NCBI RefSeq assembly: GCF_002174455.2
Contig: NZ_CP147246.1
Coordinates: 62,001 to 126,000 of the forward strand
Length of the DNA: 64,000 bases
Direction: 5' to 3'
From: Enterococcus sp. 9D6_DIV0238
GTDB lineage: Bacteria; Bacillota; Bacilli; Lactobacillales; Enterococcaceae
Below are positions 51,221-61,583 of the stretch, piece after piece. The notes below the pieces were generated by a model. That model saw nothing but the letters and a program-made list of their open reading frames with translations. It was not told the DNA's origin and did no database searches. Position numbers and translations under genes: made by a program. Each line of letters begins with the position of its first letter. The first letter of the stretch is position 1.

Positions 51221-52772
51221 TCTATTCTTCATTTTATGCTGCTTGTTTTTCATTCCACAGAAGGCTTTGGCGGAAGAACAACACATTTTACTTGTCTATG
51301 ACAGTTTAAATATTGCTGAGAATAAACAAAATGATGTAGATTCTATCCAGCGTCTTTTAACAAGTTTTGGCGCAAGCGTCCAAACGGTTGAAGAAGATAA
51401 ATATATAAGTGGGATGATGTTCGATCAAAAATTTGACGGAGTCATTACGATGATCAATTGGTCTGATAAAGAATTAAATGAACAGTTTATACAGGATAGA
51501 AGCCGATTTTCTGGGAAAAAGCTACATATCGGTTCGAAAGTCGCACCAGATGAGCAGCAGCTTTTTACAGGAAAATGGCGGGATTTAAGTCACCGTCAAT
51601 TTACGCTGGAAGATGAGCGTGACCGTTATTCTCAAATTCTCAATTATCGAGAAAAGACAACCGTTTTAGAAGAGGCAGCTGGAGAAAAAATTGGTCGGTT
51701 AAGAGCTCAAGAAATCGATGATCAAGCAATCCCATTTGGTGTGCTGGAAAATGGTCACGGATTTTTGACTTTTTTTGATAAAAAAGGAGCAGTTTTTTTG
51801 AAAAGTGCAGAGTTGATGGGTTCTTGGTTAGGAGTAGAGCAGTCGTATAACCCTATTTTGACGATAGATGGTTTAAATCCAATGAAAGATATGGGTGTTG
51901 CTTCTGATTTTCAAAAAGCGTTATCAAAAGTGAGTATCCCTTATATTGTTTCCACTACAAGTGTGAACCGAAACAATACAACAAAACCATATAATGTGTT
52001 CACAGATGTGCTTCGCTCGTTTGAATCGGGATCTGGAATCATTTTTTTAGAGATGCCGGTCGTAAATAATGTCAATTTGAATGATAACCATGCTTTAGCC
52101 CAGCTTTTAGAGCAGCAGATCAGTCTTCTGATCGATCGAAGTGTATTTCCTGTTGGATTCTCAGCTCATGGCTATTGGAATCAGGATGCACAGTATCAAG
52201 CGGATGGGTTGAAAATCAGTAAGACGATCATTTTACGTGAGAATCCACCGATTGAAGATCAACATTATAGAGGTAAGACGAACAACTCAGATGTCTTTAA
52301 TACGGCATTTTATAATTTTCCTTTTGAGTATCTTGCTGGAATTTCGTGGAAAAAAGATGGTGTGACAGCTGATTATCATTTTCCAATGCCAGTAACTATG
52401 AGTTTTTCGTTTCCAGATTCCAAAAGAGAAATAAAAAAAATCATCCAAGATATCTCTGACTCTCCATTACAGTTTTATAAAGTAGGTCAACACAGGTTTC
52501 AGTTTGACGTTCAAACGCAGACTCAGCATATCGAGTTTCTTAATAGTCGCAGGTATTTAAATGGAAAATTAGTCAACTCCTTAAAAAATATACCGAATAC
52601 TGAAGTGACTGAAACAGTATTTAGAGGGCAATTTGCTCGATTTTTCAATGTGACGAACATTGTTTTGATCGTATTTGTATTGTCGACTTTAGCCATTTTA
52701 AGTATATTGTTCATCTTTGGACGAAGAAACTATCGATCAAAATATATTCAGAAAAAGAGGGGGAGCAAATGA
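51204..52772 (+). CDS. YdaL/DUF2334-like secreted membrane-bound protein
   Basis: Protein of 522 aa with a signal peptide (LRYSLFFILCCLFFIPQKALAE), a large extracellular region and one C-terminal membrane helix (about residues 485-507, IVLIVFVLSTLAILSILFIFG) with a basic tail. The middle (ILTIDGLNPMKDMGVASDFQ, then FSAHGYWNQD) fits the YdaL-like branch of polysaccharide-deacetylase-fold proteins. I start it at ATG 51204, 7 bp after AAGGAGGGG. In Bacillus and Listeria the homologue belongs to the same type of exopolysaccharide operon. A polymer-modifying function is inferred. Confidence 0.75.
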   Translation: MKLRYSLFFILCCLFFIPQKALAEEQHILLVYDSLNIAENKQNDVDSIQRLLTSFGASVQTVEEDKYISGMMFDQKFDGVITMINWSDKELNEQFIQDRSRFSGKKLHIGSKVAPDEQQLFTGKWRDLSHRQFTLEDERDRYSQILNYREKTTVLEEAAGEKIGRLRAQEIDDQAIPFGVLENGHGFLTFFDKKGAVFLKSAELMGSWLGVEQSYNPILTIDGLNPMKDMGVASDFQKALSKVSIPYIVSTTSVNRNNTTKPYNVFTDVLRSFESGSGIIFLEMPVVNNVNLNDNHALAQLLEQQISLLIDRSVFPVGFSAHGYWNQDAQYQADGLKISKTIILRENPPIEDQHYRGKTNNSDVFNTAFYNFPFEYLAGISWKKDGVTADYHFPMPVTMSFSFPDSKREIKKIIQDISDSPLQFYKVGQHRFQFDVQTQTQHIEFLNSRRYLNGKLVNSLKNIPNTEVTETVFRGQFARFFNVTNIVLIVFVLSTLAILSILFIFGRRNYRSKYIQKKRGSK

Positions 52773-54031
52773 CAATAGCTGACGGAATCATGCTTGCGGC
52801 AACGATCATTATTTGGTCATTGCTGCTTGTAAATATTGTACTAGTTATTTTCGGTTATATTTACTATTTAAAAACAGATCATCTTGAACCTCCAAAACTA
52901 AAAAATGGGCAGATTCCTTTTGTATCAATCATGGTACCAGCGCATAATGAAGGGATCGTGATCGTACGTACAGTTGAGGCGTTATTAAATTTTAGTTACC
53001 CGGCTGACCGCTATGAAGTCATTGTGATCAATGATAACTCAAGTGATAACAGCGCTGAATTACTTGAGGCTCTCGGCAAAGAATTTCCCACACGAAATTT
53101 GAAAGTCATCAACACAGATGCAGTTACTGGAGGGAAAGGAAAGTCGAATGCCTTGAATATCGGCTTTAAAGAAGCAAAGGGAGAGGTTATCGCGATTTAC
53201 GATGCAGATAATACACCCGAAGCACATGCGCTGACATACTTAGTCGCCGAACTGATGGATGGCAATGAATATGGCGCTGTTATCGGTAAGTTTAGGACAC
53301 GTAATAAAGACACCAATCTCCTAACCCGATTTATCAATATCGAGACTCTCGCATTTCAATGGATGGCTCAGGCTGGAAGATTTGAATTGTTTAAACTGTG
53401 TACGATCCCTGGTACGAATTTTGTGGTTCGACGTTCGATCATAGAAGCGATCGGCGGCTGGGATGATAAAGCTTTAGCAGAGGATACAGAAATCAGCTTT
53501 CGAATTTATATGATGGGGTATAAGATCAAGTTTCAGCCGAAGGCAGTCACGTGGGAGCAGGAGCCGCAAACACTTTCGGTCTGGTTCCGCCAAAGAACAC
53601 GCTGGGTCAAAGGAAATATTTATGTCATTGTTAAAAATGCGAAATTGATTTTTCATCCAAGTGCAAAACGGATTCGTTTTGATATCTTATACTTCTTATC
53701 GATTTACTTTCTTTTAATGACTTCTTTAGTTTTATCGGATATCATGCTTGTCTTGTCCGTTTCGGGCTATTTGAGTACAACTTTAGAAGGATTCAGTAAT
53801 TCGTTATGGTTGTTAGCGGTATTACTCTTTATTTTTAGCACCTATGTCAGTATCTCCACAGAAAAAGGAGAAATGAAGCTGCAAAATGTCTTAGTGATCG
53901 CTTTGATGTATATCACTTATAGCCAAATGTGGCTGGTTGTTGCTGCATACGGTATGTTCATGTACATTAAGGAATCAGTATTTCATAAACAGACACAAAC
54001 AAAATGGTATAAGACGGAACGATTTAAATAA
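52769..54031 (+). CDS. BcsA-like family 2 glycosyltransferase (YdaM/PssC type)
   Basis: Catalytic subunit for the polymer, 420 aa. One N-terminal helix (residues 7-32), a GT-A domain with ININDNSSDNS-like DNSS, YDADNTPE (about 144), LAEDTEISFR (about 237) and RQRTRWVKG (about 273), and three C-terminal helices. There is no PilZ domain, unlike BcsA of cellulose producers, so c-di-GMP would have to act through another subunit. Its ATG overlaps the previous stop, and the BcsB-like gene follows by 13 bp. Confidence 0.88.
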   Translation: MTIADGIMLAATIIIWSLLLVNIVLVIFGYIYYLKTDHLEPPKLKNGQIPFVSIMVPAHNEGIVIVRTVEALLNFSYPADRYEVIVINDNSSDNSAELLEALGKEFPTRNLKVINTDAVTGGKGKSNALNIGFKEAKGEVIAIYDADNTPEAHALTYLVAELMDGNEYGAVIGKFRTRNKDTNLLTRFINIETLAFQWMAQAGRFELFKLCTIPGTNFVVRRSIIEAIGGWDDKALAEDTEISFRIYMMGYKIKFQPKAVTWEQEPQTLSVWFRQRTRWVKGNIYVIVKNAKLIFHPSAKRIRFDILYFLSIYFLLMTSLVLSDIMLVLSVSGYLSTTLEGFSNSLWLLAVLLFIFSTYVSISTEKGEMKLQNVLVIALMYITYSQMWLVVAAYGMFMYIKESVFHKQTQTKWYKTERFK

Positions 54032-54044
54032 GGAGAGTTTAATC

Positions 54045-56120
54045 ATGAAAAAGATGCCTATCATTCTTATCAGTTTTTTAAGTCTAGTGTTCGTACTTGG
54101 GAGTCGGACAGTATTCGCAGAAACCTCAGAGCAAGAGAACCATACATTTACTCAGCCGTTTCAAAACCCAACAACATCACTTACAGGAACCTCTGTAAAA
54201 GCAACGATGTATTTCACAAAAATCGATTATTGGGATGTAAAAAAAGCAACATTGAACTTGAAATTTCAAATTACTCAACTTGAAAATTCTCAAGAGTCTG
54301 ATTTGACCGTTGCAGTCAATGGTGTAAAGTTTTTCTCTTTCAGACCAAAAAATACAACGGAGATCCAAGAACAGGAAATTACGATTCCGCTTGATTTAGT
54401 TCAAGGAACGAATACGTTGACAGTAGAGGGACAAATCATCAATCATTCAGTTGAAGATTCATATACGTTGATTGAAACACCCGCGAACTGGCTGACGATT
54501 TATGAAGGATCGAATGTCAATTTTCAATATGATCTTATATTGCCGGAAGCAAGTATTCATTCGTTTTACAACCATTTTATAGGAGCAGACACGATCGCTA
54601 ATGCACAAAGCGTGATCTTGGTACCAGAAGATGCTACTGAAAAAGAATTATCTGCTGCAACATACGCTTTGGCTGGAGTTTCAAGGATCATCACAACCAA
54701 AAGTGAACTACTGCAGCTTGATTCATTAAATGGACAGCACGACCAGCCTTATCAGCTGATCATAGGACTTTATGACAAAATACCTAAAGAGTATCGTCAG
54801 CAAATCGATGCAAAAAATTTAGAGAACGAAGCGGTTTTAAAACGTTTTGAATCTAACGGAAAGCATATTTTAGTTGCCACTTCAAAAGATGAAGCACTGC
54901 TGATCAGAGCTGGCCGATATATCGGCAATGAAGAATTGATGACACAAACAGAAAAAACTGAAAAAAGAGTCACGAAAGAGACGTTGACTTTTACTTCATC
55001 TTTAGAGTTTGACGGTACATATCCGTTAACTTCTACTGGTGATAAACTGAGTGGTGTGAATCATCAGGAACAAGTTTACTTCGTCAATTTGCCTGTCGAT
55101 CAAAATAATGCAAATGGCAGCTCGGTTCATTTGAATTTTAAATATGCAGATAATTTAGACTTTGATAACTCATTAGTGACGGTCTCAGTCAATGATCGTC
55201 CAATTGGAAGTCAGCGGTTAAGTGCAGCCAAAGCCAACGGGGATGAATTTTTAGTAGAGTTTCCGAATGATCTAGGAATCACTGACAGCTTTGTTTTAAA
55301 AGTTAGCTTTGATTTAGTCGTTGAAAATCCGGAAAATATCCGAAGCAACCAAACTCCATGGGCTTATATCGAGAATACCTCTAACGCATTTATTAAAACG
55401 CAAGAGCTTGATACGATGCTTTTTACAAACTATCCTAATATGTTTGTCAAAAGTCAGTCGTTTGCAGATTTAGGTGTGGTGCTTCCTGAGAAACTTAATA
55501 AGGATTATTTCAAAGCATTGACAAACATATTCAATTTGATTGGAAACTACACTCAAAGTAATGTCGGAGAAATCACTTATTATAAAACAAAACCGAAAGA
55601 ATCAGCGCTATCGACACATAATCTAATTGTTTTAGGGACACCAAATGATAATGCGTTGATCAAATCGTTGAACAATGACTTGTTTTTCGCTTACGATAAG
55701 TCATTCGCTACATTCGTTTCGAATGAGAAACTAAGTATTGAGGAAGACTATGGAAAAAGTATCGGAACAGCACAACTGCTCTTTTCACCTTTTGAAAGCA
55801 AAGCGGCCATGTTGATTTTGACAGGAACGACTCCTGAGAATGTTTTTCTGGCTTCGACCCAAATCGCCACTGAAAAAAATACCTCGACATATAAAGGCGA
55901 TGCACTGGTTGTCGATAATAATTACAAACGCTATGACTACCGCTTTAAAAAAGAAGTAAGTCAATCTCAACAAGAAAACTTAGGTCAAAGGCTCATCAAT
56001 AATCAAAAATTAGGTATTTACCTAGTTGTCTTCTTACTTGTGGTCATGATCGTTGGATTGTCCGCATTCTTTATTTTGAAAAAAGACACTAAAGGGGGAA
56101 ATGACGATGAAACTGAATAA
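54045..56120 (+). CDS. BcsB-like cellulose-synthase regulatory subunit homologue (YdaN/PssD type)
   Basis: Extracellular protein of 691 aa. It has a signal peptide (residues 5-25), a long beta-rich region with carbohydrate-binding-domain-like jelly rolls (LTGTSVKATMYFTKIDYWDV, ANGSSVHLNFKYADNLDFDNS) and a C-terminal membrane helix (LGIYLVVFLLVVMIVGLSAFF). This is the architecture of BcsB and of YdaN/PssD. It would guide the polymer away from the glycosyltransferase. I start at ATG 54045 after AAGGAGAG. The open frame reaches back to 53937 without a ribosome site. Confidence 0.83.
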   Translation: MKKMPIILISFLSLVFVLGSRTVFAETSEQENHTFTQPFQNPTTSLTGTSVKATMYFTKIDYWDVKKATLNLKFQITQLENSQESDLTVAVNGVKFFSFRPKNTTEIQEQEITIPLDLVQGTNTLTVEGQIINHSVEDSYTLIETPANWLTIYEGSNVNFQYDLILPEASIHSFYNHFIGADTIANAQSVILVPEDATEKELSAATYALAGVSRIITTKSELLQLDSLNGQHDQPYQLIIGLYDKIPKEYRQQIDAKNLENEAVLKRFESNGKHILVATSKDEALLIRAGRYIGNEELMTQTEKTEKRVTKETLTFTSSLEFDGTYPLTSTGDKLSGVNHQEQVYFVNLPVDQNNANGSSVHLNFKYADNLDFDNSLVTVSVNDRPIGSQRLSAAKANGDEFLVEFPNDLGITDSFVLKVSFDLVVENPENIRSNQTPWAYIENTSNAFIKTQELDTMLFTNYPNMFVKSQSFADLGVVLPEKLNKDYFKALTNIFNLIGNYTQSNVGEITYYKTKPKESALSTHNLIVLGTPNDNALIKSLNNDLFFAYDKSFATFVSNEKLSIEEDYGKSIGTAQLLFSPFESKAAMLILTGTTPENVFLASTQIATEKNTSTYKGDALVVDNNYKRYDYRFKKEVSQSQQENLGQRLINNQKLGIYLVVFLLVVMIVGLSAFFILKKDTKGGNDDETE

Positions 56121-56961
56121 ACGCTATGCGAGTACGATCATGGATTTGTCCCTTTTGTTTTTTATCAGTCTAGTCTCCATCACCGTCATTTTTGTCGGTT
56201 TGGGAAATAACGGCTTTTTCATTGACTTGATCAGTTTATTGATCACATTGATTCTTGTGATCATTACTTATTTTACAGGTATTGTGTCAGGCCTGATTTT
56301 TACCTTGATTTTTGTTTTCGTTCAGTTGGGCTATGTTTCTTATCAATATGTGTTTATGAAACAGTTTACTTATGCTTCGCTATTTTGGTTGATCATTCCT
56401 CCATTATATTGCCTGAGTATTTTTTTGATCACCTATCAAGTTCGTTTATTGGAAAAAGAGAACGAGCGATTGAAAAAGAACAATGTACAATACAACGCAC
56501 TGGATGCTGAGACACACTTGAGAACCTTAACGCTATACGAAAGTGATTTCCCGATGTTTGTCACTATGTCTGAACGCTTTCAGACAGACTTGTACACTGT
56601 GGTGGTTCGTATTCGCTATTGGGACAGTCTCAAAAAATTGATGACAGAAGAACAGACTAAAGAGTTATTGAAAATGATCACGCGGGTCTTTCAAGAAAGC
56701 TCCGATCAAAGCAATAGCTTATATATGGTCAATCAAGTAACCCCAACGTGGAGCTCTTATACGTTTTCAACCCCTGAATCATTGCGTGAATTTCGGGAAC
56801 TTTTGAAAGAACGCTTCTTAGAAGAACTTGAAAAAACAACTAACCTGAATAATTTGACGATCGATTTACTTGTTTCTCAAGCAAAATATGATCCTGAAGA
56901 AATGACAAAGGCATCAGATTTTCTTTCTGAAGCTCTGAATGGACTTCAATATGATGTCTAG
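56107..56961 (+). CDS. Membrane protein with degenerate GGDEF domain (YdaK/PssE type)
   Basis: Protein of 284 aa. Three or four membrane helices fill residues 8-115, then a short coiled coil (LLEKENERLKKNN) leads to a domain with the GGDEF-family start DAETHLRTLTLYE and the expected length. Where the GGDEF signature should be, the sequence is about QVTPTWSSYTF, so it cannot make c-di-GMP. The RxxD inhibitory site upstream is also absent (SDQS). In Listeria and Bacillus the counterpart is a c-di-GMP receptor. Here it may be a pure scaffold or sense something else. I start at ATG 56107, six bases after GGGGGAA, rather than ATG 56101. Confidence 0.75.
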   Translation: MKLNKRYASTIMDLSLLFFISLVSITVIFVGLGNNGFFIDLISLLITLILVIITYFTGIVSGLIFTLIFVFVQLGYVSYQYVFMKQFTYASLFWLIIPPLYCLSIFLITYQVRLLEKENERLKKNNVQYNALDAETHLRTLTLYESDFPMFVTMSERFQTDLYTVVVRIRYWDSLKKLMTEEQTKELLKMITRVFQESSDQSNSLYMVNQVTPTWSSYTFSTPESLREFRELLKERFLEELEKTTNLNNLTIDLLVSQAKYDPEEMTKASDFLSEALNGLQYDV

Positions 56962-56994
56962 TTATAATAAAGTGTATAGATTGGAGGAAATTAT

Positions 56995-57459
56995 ATGAAA
57001 AAACTCGCAATCACTTTAGTAACGATTTTTGCAGCAATCTCTTTAGCCGCGTGCAGCGGGAATAAGAAGACAGGCGAATCAGGAAGTGAAGATACGACAA
57101 TGAGCAGTCAAAAAAATCAAAGTACAAATACAAGCTCTAATGTTAAAGAGGATCAGGAATCAATTTTTACGGCAGTTTTAGTGGAAGATGCCGTGCAAAA
57201 TGAAACGGTTGACCAGTCGATCCGTCTTTTCTTAAATGACGTAAAAGCAGTTGAGGACCCAGAGGAAATCATCGGCACAATGAAAAATGATGGTGTCATT
57301 TTGAATGTCACAAAGGAACAGCTAGCAGATGGCCTTACAGAAGATCAATTAAAAGCTGGCGATAGTGTTAAATTTACACTAAGTGGGTTACCCGTAATGA
57401 CGATGTCGATTCCACCGCAAATCGCGGGAAATGCAGTTGTTAAAGTTGAAAAAATTTAA
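56995..57459 (+). CDS. Small lipoprotein
   Basis: Lipoprotein of 154 aa. The lipobox is SLAAC, with the modified Cys at residue 20. A Ser/Thr/Asn-rich linker (residues 21-55) leads to a small beta-rich domain ending VVKVEKI. I do not recognise the domain. It lies 33 bp after the GGDEF-like gene with a GGAGGAAA site and precedes a terminator, so it is probably the last gene of the exopolysaccharide operon. Role unknown. Confidence 0.8.
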   Translation: MKKLAITLVTIFAAISLAACSGNKKTGESGSEDTTMSSQKNQSTNTSSNVKEDQESIFTAVLVEDAVQNETVDQSIRLFLNDVKAVEDPEEIIGTMKNDGVILNVTKEQLADGLTEDQLKAGDSVKFTLSGLPVMTMSIPPQIAGNAVVKVEKI

Positions 57460-57467
57460 ATAAGTTT

Positions 57468-57505
57468 AAAAGATCAGGCACAAGGTTCGTGCTTGATCTT
57501 TTTGT
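57468..57505 (+). terminator. Terminator of the exopolysaccharide operon
   Basis: AAAGATCAGGCAC (57469-57481) pairs, with one mismatch, with GTGCTTGATCTTT (57489-57501), followed by T residues. Confidence 0.8.
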
Positions 57506-57587
57506 TTGCCTGCATATCTGTTGCTAAAATCAGTGATTGAGTTATCATAAAAAGTGAGAGAAATCGATCGTTTTCCAATTGATTTTG

Positions 57588-57634
57588 TTTGACCTTTACT
57601 GACTAATTGAGTATAATTGATTCATAAGGTCAAA
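57588..57634 (+). promoter_or_regulatory. clpB promoter with CtsR-type heptads
   Basis: TTGACC (57589-57594) and TATAAT (57612-57617) have a 17-bp spacer. TTTGACC (57588-57594) overlaps the -35, and GGTCAAA (57628-57634) lies just after the likely start. These are CtsR heptads in inverted orientation 33 bp apart, rather than the usual close direct repeat. About 205 nt of untranslated leader separate the promoter from clpB, with nothing else obvious in it. Confidence 0.65.
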
Positions 57635-57828
57635 ATTGATCAGTCATTTTAACCTTAAAAAATAGTCCAAAAGAAGTACTGCTTTTTTGCTCAAGAAACG
57701 GTACTATTTATATAGATTATTTAAAGCAAACAATCTTTTTAAAAGTTGAAGATCAAATAGATCAGTATTTTATTTTTCTGTCAGAGTGAAACGAGCCTGA
57801 TCAGCTTTTAAATTTAGGAGGGAATTCT

Positions 57829-60432
57829 ATGAACATCGAAAAAATGACTACTACGTTACAAGAGGCGATCGCTGAAGCACAGCAAATTGCAGTTACGCGT
57901 CGTCATCAGGAAATCGATATTGCCCATTTATGGAAAGTTTTTTTACAACCGAATCATTTTGGTCGTAATTTTTATACGGATGCAGGTGTTGATGTCGAAG
58001 CTTTTGAACGAGAGGTAGATAAAGCTTTAGATGAGTACCCAATCGTTCAAGGTGGGAATATTCAGTATGGTCAAAGCATGAGTCAAAATTTGTTTAACCT
58101 ATTGAACGAAGCAGATAAATTAAGAGAATCTTTTCAAGATGAGTTTTTGGCAACGGAAATCGTAGTATTAGCGTTGATGAAACTTAAAAATTACCGATTA
58201 ACAAAATATTTAATAAACCAAGGTATTTCAGAAAAAGAATTACGTAAAAATATTGAAGACATTAGAGGGGGCGATCGTGTGACTTCTAAAAATCAAGAAG
58301 AGCAATACAAAGCATTAGAAAAATATGGTGTGGATTTAGTCCAACAAGTGAAAAGCGGCAAACAAGATCCAATTATTGGACGAGATGAGGAAATCCGCGA
58401 TGTGATTCGAATTTTATCGCGAAAAACAAAAAATAATCCGGTATTGATCGGTGAGCCAGGTGTTGGTAAAACAGCGATCATTGAAGGTTTAGCTCAACGG
58501 ATCGTTCGTAAAGATGTGCCTGAAAACTTAAAAGATAAGACGATTTTCTCTTTGGATATGGGTGCATTGATCGCGGGTGCAAAATTCCGTGGAGAATTTG
58601 AAGAGCGCTTGAAAGCTGTTTTAAAAGAAGTGAAGAAAAGTGATGGACGAATCATCTTGTTCATTGATGAGATCCACAATATTGTTGGTGCAGGTAAAAC
58701 AGAGGGAAGCATGGATGCAGGAAATCTATTGAAGCCAATGTTAGCTCGTGGCGAACTGCACTTGATCGGTGCAACCACATTAGATGAGTACCGTCAATAT
58801 ATGGAGAAGGATAAAGCCTTAGAACGTCGTTTCCAAAAAGTATTGGTGAAAGAACCAACTGTCGAAGATACGATCAGTATTTTACGTGGACTAAAAGAAC
58901 GTTTTGAGATCCATCATAGTGTGAATATTCATGATAATGCCTTAGTCGCAGCGGCTACTTTATCAGACCGCTATATCACGGACCGCTTTTTACCAGATAA
59001 AGCAATCGATTTAGTCGACGAAGCAAGTGCAACGATTCGTGTGGAAATGAATTCGATGCCGACTGAGTTAGATCAGGTCACTCGTCGTTTGATGCAGTTA
59101 GAAATTGAAGAAGCTGCATTGAAAAAAGAATCTGATGATGCAAGTAAAAAACGACTAAGTGCCTTACAAGAAGAACTCGCTGATTTGCGTGAAGAAGCAA
59201 ATGCAATGAAAATGCAGTGGGAAACAGAAAAAGAAGAGGTCAATGCAGTCAGCAACAAGCGTGCTGAAATCGACAAAGCTAAACATGAATTAGAAGACGC
59301 CGAAAACAATTACGATCTTGAACGTGCTGCGGTGTTGCGTCATGGAACTATTCCACAGTTAGAAGAAGAATTAAAAAATCTAGAAGCTAAGAATGCCAAA
59401 GATAATGTCAAAATGGTTCAAGAAGCAGTGACAGAAAATGAAATTGCTTTGGTTGTTGGCCGTTTGACAGGGATCCCTGTAACGAAGTTAGTTGAGGGCG
59501 AACGAGAAAAATTGATGAAATTGAACGAAACATTACACAAACGTGTCATAGGACAAGATGAGGCAGTCGATGCAGTCAGTGATGCGGTGATACGTTCAAG
59601 AGCAGGATTGCAAGATCCAAATCGCCCATTAGGTTCCTTCTTATTCTTAGGACCAACCGGTGTAGGGAAAACAGAACTTGCTAAAGCTTTAGCAGAAGAT
59701 TTATTTGATTCTGAAGATCATATGGTACGGATCGATATGAGTGAATATATGGAAAAACATAGTGTGTCTCGTTTAGTCGGTGCGCCTCCAGGCTATGTTG
59801 GCTATGAAGAAGGCGGCCAATTGACTGAAGCCGTTCGCCGGAATCCGTACACGATCGTTTTATTAGATGAAATCGAAAAAGCTCATCCTGACGTATTTAA
59901 CATTTTGCTTCAAGTCTTAGATGACGGACGTTTGACAGATTCTAAAGGCCGTGTCGTTGATTTTAAAAATACAGTCTTGATCATGACCAGCAATATTGGT
60001 TCTCAATTACTGCTTGAGGGTGTGACACCTGAAGGAACGATTCCTGAAGAGGTAGAAGAACAGGTGATGACGATTTTACGTGGAAACTTTAAACCTGAAT
60101 TCTTAAATAGAATCGATGATACGATTTTATTCACTCCTCTAAGCTTGGATAATGTCAAAGGAATCATTGAAAAAATGACAGAGCAGCTTTCTAAGCGTTT
60201 AGAGCATCAAGAGATCGAATTAGTGATTTCTGATGAGGCGAAAACTTGGATCGCTGAAAGTGGTTATGATCCAGCATATGGTGCTCGTCCTTTGAAACGA
60301 TTCATTACAAAAGAACTAGAAACACCACTAGCCAAAGAAATCGTTTCTGGTAGAGTATTACCAAAAACAAAAGTAACGATCAGTCTATTAAACAATCAAT
60401 TAGTCTTTGAAAATGAAGTATTTGAAGAGTAG
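57829..60432 (+). CDS. clpB: ATP-dependent disaggregase ClpB
   Basis: Hsp100 chaperone of 867 aa that works with DnaK to rescue aggregated proteins. The N domain is residues 1-145. AAA+ domain 1 has Walker A GEPGVGKT (about 205) and Walker [10 protein letters not shown]. The coiled-coil middle domain spans about 405-525, and AAA+ domain 2 has Walker A GPTGVGKT (about 609) and [14 protein letters not shown]. The C terminus reads [12 protein letters not shown]. The middle domain distinguishes it from ClpC/ClpE. Heat control through CtsR is likely from the promoter. Confidence 0.97.
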   Translation: MNIEKMTTTLQEAIAEAQQIAVTRRHQEIDIAHLWKVFLQPNHFGRNFYTDAGVDVEAFEREVDKALDEYPIVQGGNIQYGQSMSQNLFNLLNEADKLRESFQDEFLATEIVVLALMKLKNYRLTKYLINQGISEKELRKNIEDIRGGDRVTSKNQEEQYKALEKYGVDLVQQVKSGKQDPIIGRDEEIRDVIRILSRKTKNNPVLIGEPGVGKTAIIEGLAQRIVRKDVPENLKDKTIFSLDMGALIAGAKFRGEFEERLKAVLKEVKKSDGRIILFIDEIHNIVGAGKTEGSMDAGNLLKPMLARGELHLIGATTLDEYRQYMEKDKALERRFQKVLVKEPTVEDTISILRGLKERFEIHHSVNIHDNALVAAATLSDRYITDRFLPDKAIDLVDEASATIRVEMNSMPTELDQVTRRLMQLEIEEAALKKESDDASKKRLSALQEELADLREEANAMKMQWETEKEEVNAVSNKRAEIDKAKHELEDAENNYDLERAAVLRHGTIPQLEEELKNLEAKNAKDNVKMVQEAVTENEIALVVGRLTGIPVTKLVEGEREKLMKLNETLHKRVIGQDEAVDAVSDAVIRSRAGLQDPNRPLGSFLFLGPTGVGKTELAKALAEDLFDSEDHMVRIDMSEYMEKHSVSRLVGAPPGYVGYEEGGQLTEAVRRNPYTIVLLDEIEKAHPDVFNILLQVLDDGRLTDSKGRVVDFKNTVLIMTSNIGSQLLLEGVTPEGTIPEEVEEQVMTILRGNFKPEFLNRIDDTILFTPLSLDNVKGIIEKMTEQLSKRLEHQEIELVISDEAKTWIAESGYDPAYGARPLKRFITKELETPLAKEIVSGRVLPKTKVTISLLNNQLVFENEVFEE

Positions 60433-60504
60433 ATAGTGTGAGTTGAAGGGATAGAAAGAACGTTGCATGATTATAGCAAGTGGTATCTTCACCAGTTGAA
60501 TTTA

Positions 60505-60547
60505 GAATGCAGGAGAAAGTAAAATGCTACTTTTTTCCTGCATTTTT
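60505..60547 (+). terminator. Terminator after clpB
   Basis: AATGCAGGAGAAAGTA (60505-60520) pairs with the TTTCCTGCATT region ending at 60544, followed by T residues. Confidence 0.8.
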
Positions 60548-60646
60548 TCTGGTCAATGAAGTGTTTTGACTGTTTGAATACAAAATGATTGCGAAAAATC
60601 ATTTTTACTATAAAATAATGAAGAGTAGAAGATTGGAGTGGATATT

Positions 60647-61582
60647 TTGGAGAAAATGAAAGAGCGTGTCGTTATGCTTGGCGATGCAATCATAGCAATT
60701 ATTATTACGATCATGGTCTTAGATCTGCCGATAAAATTAAATCAATCTGGGAATATAGAATTAGAGCTATTATTTCGTTCTGTAGGCATTTATTTTATTA
60801 GTTTTTGTTTTGTAGGCAATTTTTGGTATCAAACTGCACAAGTTTTTAATCTCGTTAATAAGATCAAGAATAAAGATTTTGTTGTTTACATGATCCTGAT
60901 GTTTTTTCTTTCCCTTGTGCCAGCATTCACTAGATTGTTGATCGAAGATACGAATCGGGAGATCGTCCTCATGTATGGACTGTTGACTTTTATCGTTACT
61001 ATCTTTTTGCAAATCTTACTTAATTCGCTGGAGCAACAGATCAATGAGGAAAAGAAAGTGAAAGATGGGGTCCAACGAAAGATCAGATTCAAACATAGAG
61101 GAACTTTTATTTTTAGAATTTTTCTTTTAGTGTTAGCTTATTTTTATCCTAAACTAGGACTTGTTGTGTATCTTGGTTTACCAATTTTTGGCTTTTTACA
61201 AAACATCGTCACACATGAGGAAGATATTTATGTCGATCAAATGAATGACGAACAAAGAAAATATTATTTTCAGTCGCAAAGTCAGCCTTGGGATAATGGC
61301 TTTCAAAAATATGCTGCTTTATTGCGTTCTTCTATGAATAATGCCCAAGGTGCGCAAAAAGATCCAGAATGGTGGCATCAGTTCAATCATCAGTGGCAGT
61401 CAGAAGTAGATCGTAAAATTACAGAAATAGATCAAGAACTAGCGAAAACAGATGATCCGTCACAAAAACAATACTTAAATCATAAAAAAGAAAAACTGGA
61501 AAATCAGAGAAAGCAAATTGATGATTATGCAAGAATGATCTCAGACAAACACCAAAGACCACGAGAGTCAAAAGAGGGATGA
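60647..61582 (+). CDS. TMEM175-family (DUF1211) potassium-channel-like protein with cytoplasmic tail
   Basis: Membrane protein of 311 aa. The first helix carries a TMEM175-type signature (ERVVMLGDAIIAIIITIMVLDL), though the usual RFxD motif is relaxed here. Five or six helices fill residues 10-195. A soluble, charged tail of about 115 residues follows (DEQRKYYFQSQSQPWD, then a coiled coil KKEKLENQRKQ), which most bacterial members lack. I start at TTG 60647, 8 bp after TTGGAG. A GTG at 60638 is an alternative. The ohrR gene begins 2 bp after its stop, so they share a transcript. Confidence 0.7.
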   Translation: MEKMKERVVMLGDAIIAIIITIMVLDLPIKLNQSGNIELELLFRSVGIYFISFCFVGNFWYQTAQVFNLVNKIKNKDFVVYMILMFFLSLVPAFTRLLIEDTNREIVLMYGLLTFIVTIFLQILLNSLEQQINEEKKVKDGVQRKIRFKHRGTFIFRIFLLVLAYFYPKLGLVVYLGLPIFGFLQNIVTHEEDIYVDQMNDEQRKYYFQSQSQPWDNGFQKYAALLRSSMNNAQGAQKDPEWWHQFNHQWQSEVDRKITEIDQELAKTDDPSQKQYLNHKKEKLENQRKQIDDYARMISDKHQRPRESKEG

Positions 61583-61583
61583 T

